A stretch of 64,000 bases of DNA. Source: Klebsiella quasivariicola. GTDB lineage: Bacteria; Pseudomonadota; Gammaproteobacteria; Enterobacterales; Enterobacteriaceae. The DNA is taken from contig NZ_CP022823.1 of the NCBI RefSeq assembly GCF_002269255.1, positions 1,736,001-1,800,000 on the forward strand, given 5' to 3'. Below the pieces are notes generated by a model that was given only the letters and a program-made list of their open reading frames with translations, did not search any database and was not told where the DNA came from. Both the position numbers and the translations under genes were made by a program. Positions 60,561 through 64,000 of the stretch are shown one piece after another; the first letter of the stretch is position 1; each line of letters starts with the position of its first letter.

Positions 60561-61460
60561 ATGTTCAGGCTGGAAGATCTGACCTTATTTGTCCGCGCCG
60601 CGGCACTGGGCAGTTTTAGCGACGCGGCGCGCGAGGCCGGGCAGCAGCCGGCGCAGGTGAGCGCGGCGATTAAACGTCTGGAGACGATCCTCAATATTCG
60701 CCTGTTTGCCCGCTCAACGCGCAGCCTGCGTCTGACGCCGGAGGGGGAGACCTGGCTGCCCTATGCCACCCAGATGCTCGATACCCTCGAGGCCGGCCTG
60801 CAGAAGATCCAGACCCCGGACGATGAAATTCGCGGCATGTTGCAGATTGCCGTGCCGTCGGATCTCGGGCGTAACCTGCTCCTGACCCTGTTCCGCGATT
60901 TCCGCCAACGCCACCCGGCGCTGCGTCTGCGGCTGCTCTTTTCCGATCAATTAACCGACGTGTTTAAAGATCCGGTGGACGTCGCCTTTCGCTATGGCAA
61001 TAACGACGATGCTTCGTTTATCTCGCTGCCGGTGGCGCCGGAAAATCGCCGGGTGCTGGTGGCCTCGCCCGAATGGATTGCCCGCCACGGCGAGCCGCAG
61101 ACCCTCGAGGAGCTTGGCCAGCACAATGCGTTGATCTACATTTTGCGCGGCCGGCCGTTCGACCGCTGGTCGCTCAGCCTGGACGGCGTGGTTCAGCAGC
61201 AGAAGGTTTCCGGCACGGTGATGAGCGATGACGCCGAGGTGATCCGTCGGCTGGCGGTGGCCGGGGAGGGCATCGCCTATAAATCGATGCTCGACGTCAG
61301 CGACGATCTGCGGGCGGGGCGCCTGCGGCGCCTGCTGCCGCGCTATCAGGGGGATGTAGTGCCGTTGAATCTGATTTGTCCGCACCGCAAACAGCTCTCT
61401 GCCGCGGTGCGTTTGTTATATGAAGAGGTGAAATCACATTGTGAAGGACTTAATGCCTGA
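60561..61460 (+). CDS. LysR-type transcriptional regulator
   Basis: This 299-residue LysR regulator has its helix-turn-helix at residues 1-60 (LEDLTLFVRAAALGSFSDAA, then QQPAQVSAAIKRLE) and a CrgA-type substrate-binding domain (PVDVAFRYGNNDDASF). I use ATG 60561 with GGGGAGA upstream. Its stop overlaps the convergent purine permease gene by 11 bases, so opposing transcription could matter. The regulated genes are unknown; the adjacent purine operon is a possibility. Confidence 0.88.
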   Translation: MFRLEDLTLFVRAAALGSFSDAAREAGQQPAQVSAAIKRLETILNIRLFARSTRSLRLTPEGETWLPYATQMLDTLEAGLQKIQTPDDEIRGMLQIAVPSDLGRNLLLTLFRDFRQRHPALRLRLLFSDQLTDVFKDPVDVAFRYGNNDDASFISLPVAPENRRVLVASPEWIARHGEPQTLEELGQHNALIYILRGRPFDRWSLSLDGVVQQQKVSGTVMSDDAEVIRRLAVAGEGIAYKSMLDVSDDLRAGRLRRLLPRYQGDVVPLNLICPHRKQLSAAVRLLYEEVKSHCEGLNA

Positions 61461-62793
61461 CTAAGGTCGCGAAGTAATACACCAGCGGGACAGCCAGCAC
61501 CCACAGGCCAATCGGGATTTCCCGCCACTTGCCGGCGATAGCCTTGATCACAATGTAAAACAGCAGCCCGCCGGCAATCCCGGTGCCGAAGCTGTTGGCG
61601 ATAAGCGTAATCATCACCATCATCAGCACCGGCAGCCCGTCGGTGAAATTGCCAAGATCCACTTTGCGCAGGCCGCTGAACATGTTCAGGCCAATCAGGA
61701 TCAGCGCCGGGGCGGTGGCTTCTTTCGGGATCATCAACGCCACCGGCGTGAACAGCAGCATCAGCAGGAACATTACCGCCGCCGACAGGGCGGTGAGGCC
61801 GGTTTTGCCGCCCGCTTCCGCTGCCGCCGAAGACTCAATCAGCGCCGTCGCCGCCGGGATGCCCACCCACGGGCCGAGCGCCGCGGCAATCGAATCGACC
61901 ATAAACGGGCGATTAATCTGCGGCATGTTGCCTTCGTCATCCAGCAGCCCCGCCTCGCCGCCCACCGCCAGCGTTGTCCCCATGGTGGAGAAAAACTCAG
62001 AGGCGAAAAAGACGAACAGGAACGGCAGGAAGGCGATGTTTAACGCCCCCAGCAGGTCAACCTGTTCCAGCACCGGGGTTAGCGAGTGGGGGGCATCGAT
62101 AAAACGTGTCGGCAGATGGGTGACGCCGAAGGGGATGCCCACCAGCGTGGCGAAAAGAATGGCCCACAAAATGGCGCCCGGTACCTTACGCGCCTGCAGG
62201 GCTATCGCCAGGAACAGGCCGCACAGCGCCACCAGCGCGCCAGGGGCGAGAAAGTCGCCGAGCGTCAGCGCGTTGGTTTTCGCATTGGCCAGCACCAGCC
62301 CGGCATTGCGAAAGCCGAGGACGGCGACAAACAGGCCGATGGAGGCCGTCAGCCCCAGCTTGATCGACTGCGGTACCGAGCGGGTGACCACTTCACGCAG
62401 GCCAAAGCGGGTCAGCAGGAAGAAGAGGATCCCCGACCAGCAGGCAATCCCGAGGCCAGTCTGCCAGCCAATCCCTTCGCTACCGGCCAGCGTCACCCCC
62501 ACCAGCACCGAGCCGCCAATGCCCGGGCCGACGATAAACGGCAGGTTGGCATAAAACGCCATCAGCAATGAGCCAACGACGAAGACCAGAATGGTGCCGG
62601 TGGTGGCGGCGCCTTTGTCCATCCCGCCGATCGCCAGCAGTCCCGGAATGACCACCAGTAAATAGGCGGCGGCGAGAAAGCCGGTGATCCCGGCCAGGCA
62701 TTCGGTGCGTAGCGTGCCGCCGCGAGCGCGCAACGCAAAGCGGCGCTCCAGCCAGTTAGCGCGGGCGGAAGAGTGAAGTGTGTTATCGGCCAT
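61450..62793 (-). CDS. NCS2-family purine permease (AzgA/AdeP-like)
   Basis: This 447-residue transporter has about 12-14 membrane segments. Family motifs include MAFYANLPFIVGPGIGGSVLV near TM3, the EFFSTMGTTLAVGGEAG segment, and ALGPWVGIPAATALIESSAAAEAGGKTG. These fit the AzgA-like branch that takes up adenine, guanine or hypoxanthine with protons. The gene starts two bases after the stop of an adenine deaminase gene, so adenine is the likely substrate. Confidence 0.88.
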   Translation of the reverse strand: MADNTLHSSARANWLERRFALRARGGTLRTECLAGITGFLAAAYLLVVIPGLLAIGGMDKGAATTGTILVFVVGSLLMAFYANLPFIVGPGIGGSVLVGVTLAGSEGIGWQTGLGIACWSGILFFLLTRFGLREVVTRSVPQSIKLGLTASIGLFVAVLGFRNAGLVLANAKTNALTLGDFLAPGALVALCGLFLAIALQARKVPGAILWAILFATLVGIPFGVTHLPTRFIDAPHSLTPVLEQVDLLGALNIAFLPFLFVFFASEFFSTMGTTLAVGGEAGLLDDEGNMPQINRPFMVDSIAAALGPWVGIPAATALIESSAAAEAGGKTGLTALSAAVMFLLMLLFTPVALMIPKEATAPALILIGLNMFSGLRKVDLGNFTDGLPVLMMVMITLIANSFGTGIAGGLLFYIVIKAIAGKWREIPIGLWVLAVPLVYYFATLVRH

Positions 62794-62795
62794 GC

Positions 62796-64000
62796 TCAGG
62801 CTCCCTGAGGATTATTGTTGTGATCGATTGGCTCCGGGATCTCCCGGCAGGCTATCAACGGGTCGACAATCTGACGGCTGCCGCCGTCGGTCAGACCCAA
62901 ATCGGTTAAATGCGGCCCGGCGTTACAGGCAAGGCAGGTGCCTTCAATGGCCTTGAAGACCCGGTACGGCGGCTCCCAGTCGGCGACTTGGCTGCTCAGA
63001 TCGCGCAGCGCGCGGAACTGACGCGCCAGCTCGGGGGCCGGAAGATCCGACAGCATGCCGGCAATCGGCATCGCCACAAGGGCGAGGATCTCGCCCTGTT
63101 GCGCCAGCGCCATCCCGCCGCCGGAGGCGATAAGCTGGTTGGCCGCCCGCGCCATATCATCAGCGTCGCGTCCGAGCACCACCAGATTGTGCGAGTCATG
63201 GGAGTAGCTGGTGGCGATGGCGCCGCGCAGCTCGCCCCAGCCTTCGAGCAGGGCGATTTGCGGCGTCGCCTGGTGGCGGCCATGGCGGTGCTTAACCCAG
63301 ATCAGGCTGAAGCCGGCGGGCAGCTGGACCTTTCCGTCACGAACCTGCACTTCCACTTCGCCCCACTGGGTGAAGCGCGCGCCGCGGATATGGCGCAGGC
63401 GGGCGACGCCGTGGCGAATGCCCTGGAGGCGCAGAACAAAGTCATCGGCGCACAGGGGGGCGATCTGTAAGGTATCGCGCGGCGGGGTGACGCCCGGCGC
63501 GGGGGCGATCGGCTTTAGCAGGCGGCCGGCATGGGCCAGCCGTTCCCCTCCAACGTAGACTTCACGGGCCACCAGTTTCTCCAGGGAATCAAACACCACC
63601 AGGTCGGCGCGCCGTCCGGCGGCAATCAGCCCGAGGTCGTGGCGCTGCAGGCGAATAGCGGCGTTGAGGGTGGCGAAACGCAGGGCGTCGACCGCCGGTA
63701 AACCGTGCTCGATCAGCAGATTAAGCAGGGCGATGATCCCGCCTTTCTCCAGCAGCATATCCGGCGGCACGTCATCGGTGCAGACGGTGATTTGCGAGGA
63801 GAGGTGCGGCAGCGTGTTTAACGCCGCGACGATATCCGGCAGCAGATAGGGGTGCGAGCCGCGGATCTCGATCGTCAGCCCGGCGCGCAGTTTTTCCAGC
63901 GCATCGTCCGCCGAGGTCAGTTCATGATCGGAGGTGACGCCGGCGGCGAGGTACGCCTGCAGGTCAGCGCCGCTCAGGCCGCGGGCGTGGCCTTCAATCA
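62796..64000 (-). CDS. ade: Adenine deaminase, C-terminal part (5' end beyond window)
   Basis: The frame is open from base 64000 to the TGA at 62796-62798, about 401 residues. Amidohydrolase features are visible: IEGHARGLSG near the top, then TSDHELTSADDALEKLRAG, and the metal-site region TVCTDDVPPDML. The adenine deaminase C-terminal domain follows, with SYSHDSHNLVVLGRD and the late cysteine-rich GTCLACNAGPHL. The enzyme converts adenine to hypoxanthine. It is translationally close to the permease gene that follows (2 bp). Confidence 0.92.
   Translation of the reverse strand, partial: IEGHARGLSGADLQAYLAAGVTSDHELTSADDALEKLRAGLTIEIRGSHPYLLPDIVAALNTLPHLSSQITVCTDDVPPDMLLEKGGIIALLNLLIEHGLPAVDALRFATLNAAIRLQRHDLGLIAAGRRADLVVFDSLEKLVAREVYVGGERLAHAGRLLKPIAPAPGVTPPRDTLQIAPLCADDFVLRLQGIRHGVARLRHIRGARFTQWGEVEVQVRDGKVQLPAGFSLIWVKHRHGRHQATPQIALLEGWGELRGAIATSYSHDSHNLVVLGRDADDMARAANQLIASGGGMALAQQGEILALVAMPIAGMLSDLPAPELARQFRALRDLSSQVADWEPPYRVFKAIEGTCLACNAGPHLTDLGLTDGGSRQIVDPLIACREIPEPIDHNNNPQGA

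Noticed and set aside
1..64000. tRNA or rRNA genes
   Set aside because: No cloverleaf-like segments with TTCGAATC-type arms or rRNA stretches were noticed in the intergenic regions, which are almost all short.

Overview
The window is chromosomal DNA of a Klebsiella, most likely the K. pneumoniae complex. The evidence is protein similarity to E. coli throughout, a conserved E. coli-like gene order, Klebsiella-style REP palindromes, and the mhb 3-hydroxybenzoate/gentisate operon described in K. pneumoniae M5a1. No sequence search was run; identifications rest on recalled family sequences and visible motifs.

Layout. 1-6.6 kb: 3' end of fruA, an IS3-family element, nfo, yeiH divergent from its LysR neighbour yeiE, and lysP. 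An IS4 copy (1426 bp, 12-bp target duplication) sits in the loop of the lysP terminator. 8-20 kb: Fur-boxed cirA, yeiG, folE, yeiB, galS and mglBAC, then a damaged hipA followed by a hipB-like gene where E. coli carries preTA/yeiS. 20-24.6 kb: sanA, an IS621-like IS110 element, cdd and yohJK. 24.7-30.7 kb: mhbR divergent from mhbTDHIM. 30.8-37.8 kb: dusC, then a beta-glucoside operon (porin, BglG-type antiterminator, PTS IIBCA, 6-phospho-beta-glucosidase) with three RAT/terminator switches. 37.9-44.8 kb: methyltransferase, mdtQ, yohD, yohC, pbpG, a second IS110-family element (IS1111 type) and a GNAT gene. 44.9-53.1 kb: dld, bglX, the osmF-yehYXW osmolyte transporter and tiny yohO. 53.3-64 kb: btsSR, yehS, metG, mrp, a GNAT gene, rcnB, a LysR gene, and an NCS2 permease in an operon with an adenine deaminase cut by the window edge.

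The core is the E. coli mrp/metG-to-fru segment. Compared with the K-12 order, psuTGK, preTA/yeiS, yohF and mlrA are missing from their usual places, while mhb, the beta-glucoside operon and four IS elements of three families (IS3, IS4, IS110) have been added.

The most striking content is in the two IS110-family elements. Each has a non-coding end whose sequence can be read as a bridge RNA. Short segments enclosed by perfect stems match both flanks of the REP where the element sits, and other segments match the element's own ends. For the IS621-like copy, joining the ends would also create a sigma70-like promoter (TTGCAT, 17 bp, TATTAT). The IS1111-type copy additionally carries a 44-bp perfect palindrome over the transposase stop codon and an inverted repeat that could hide the transposase ribosome binding site in read-through transcripts.
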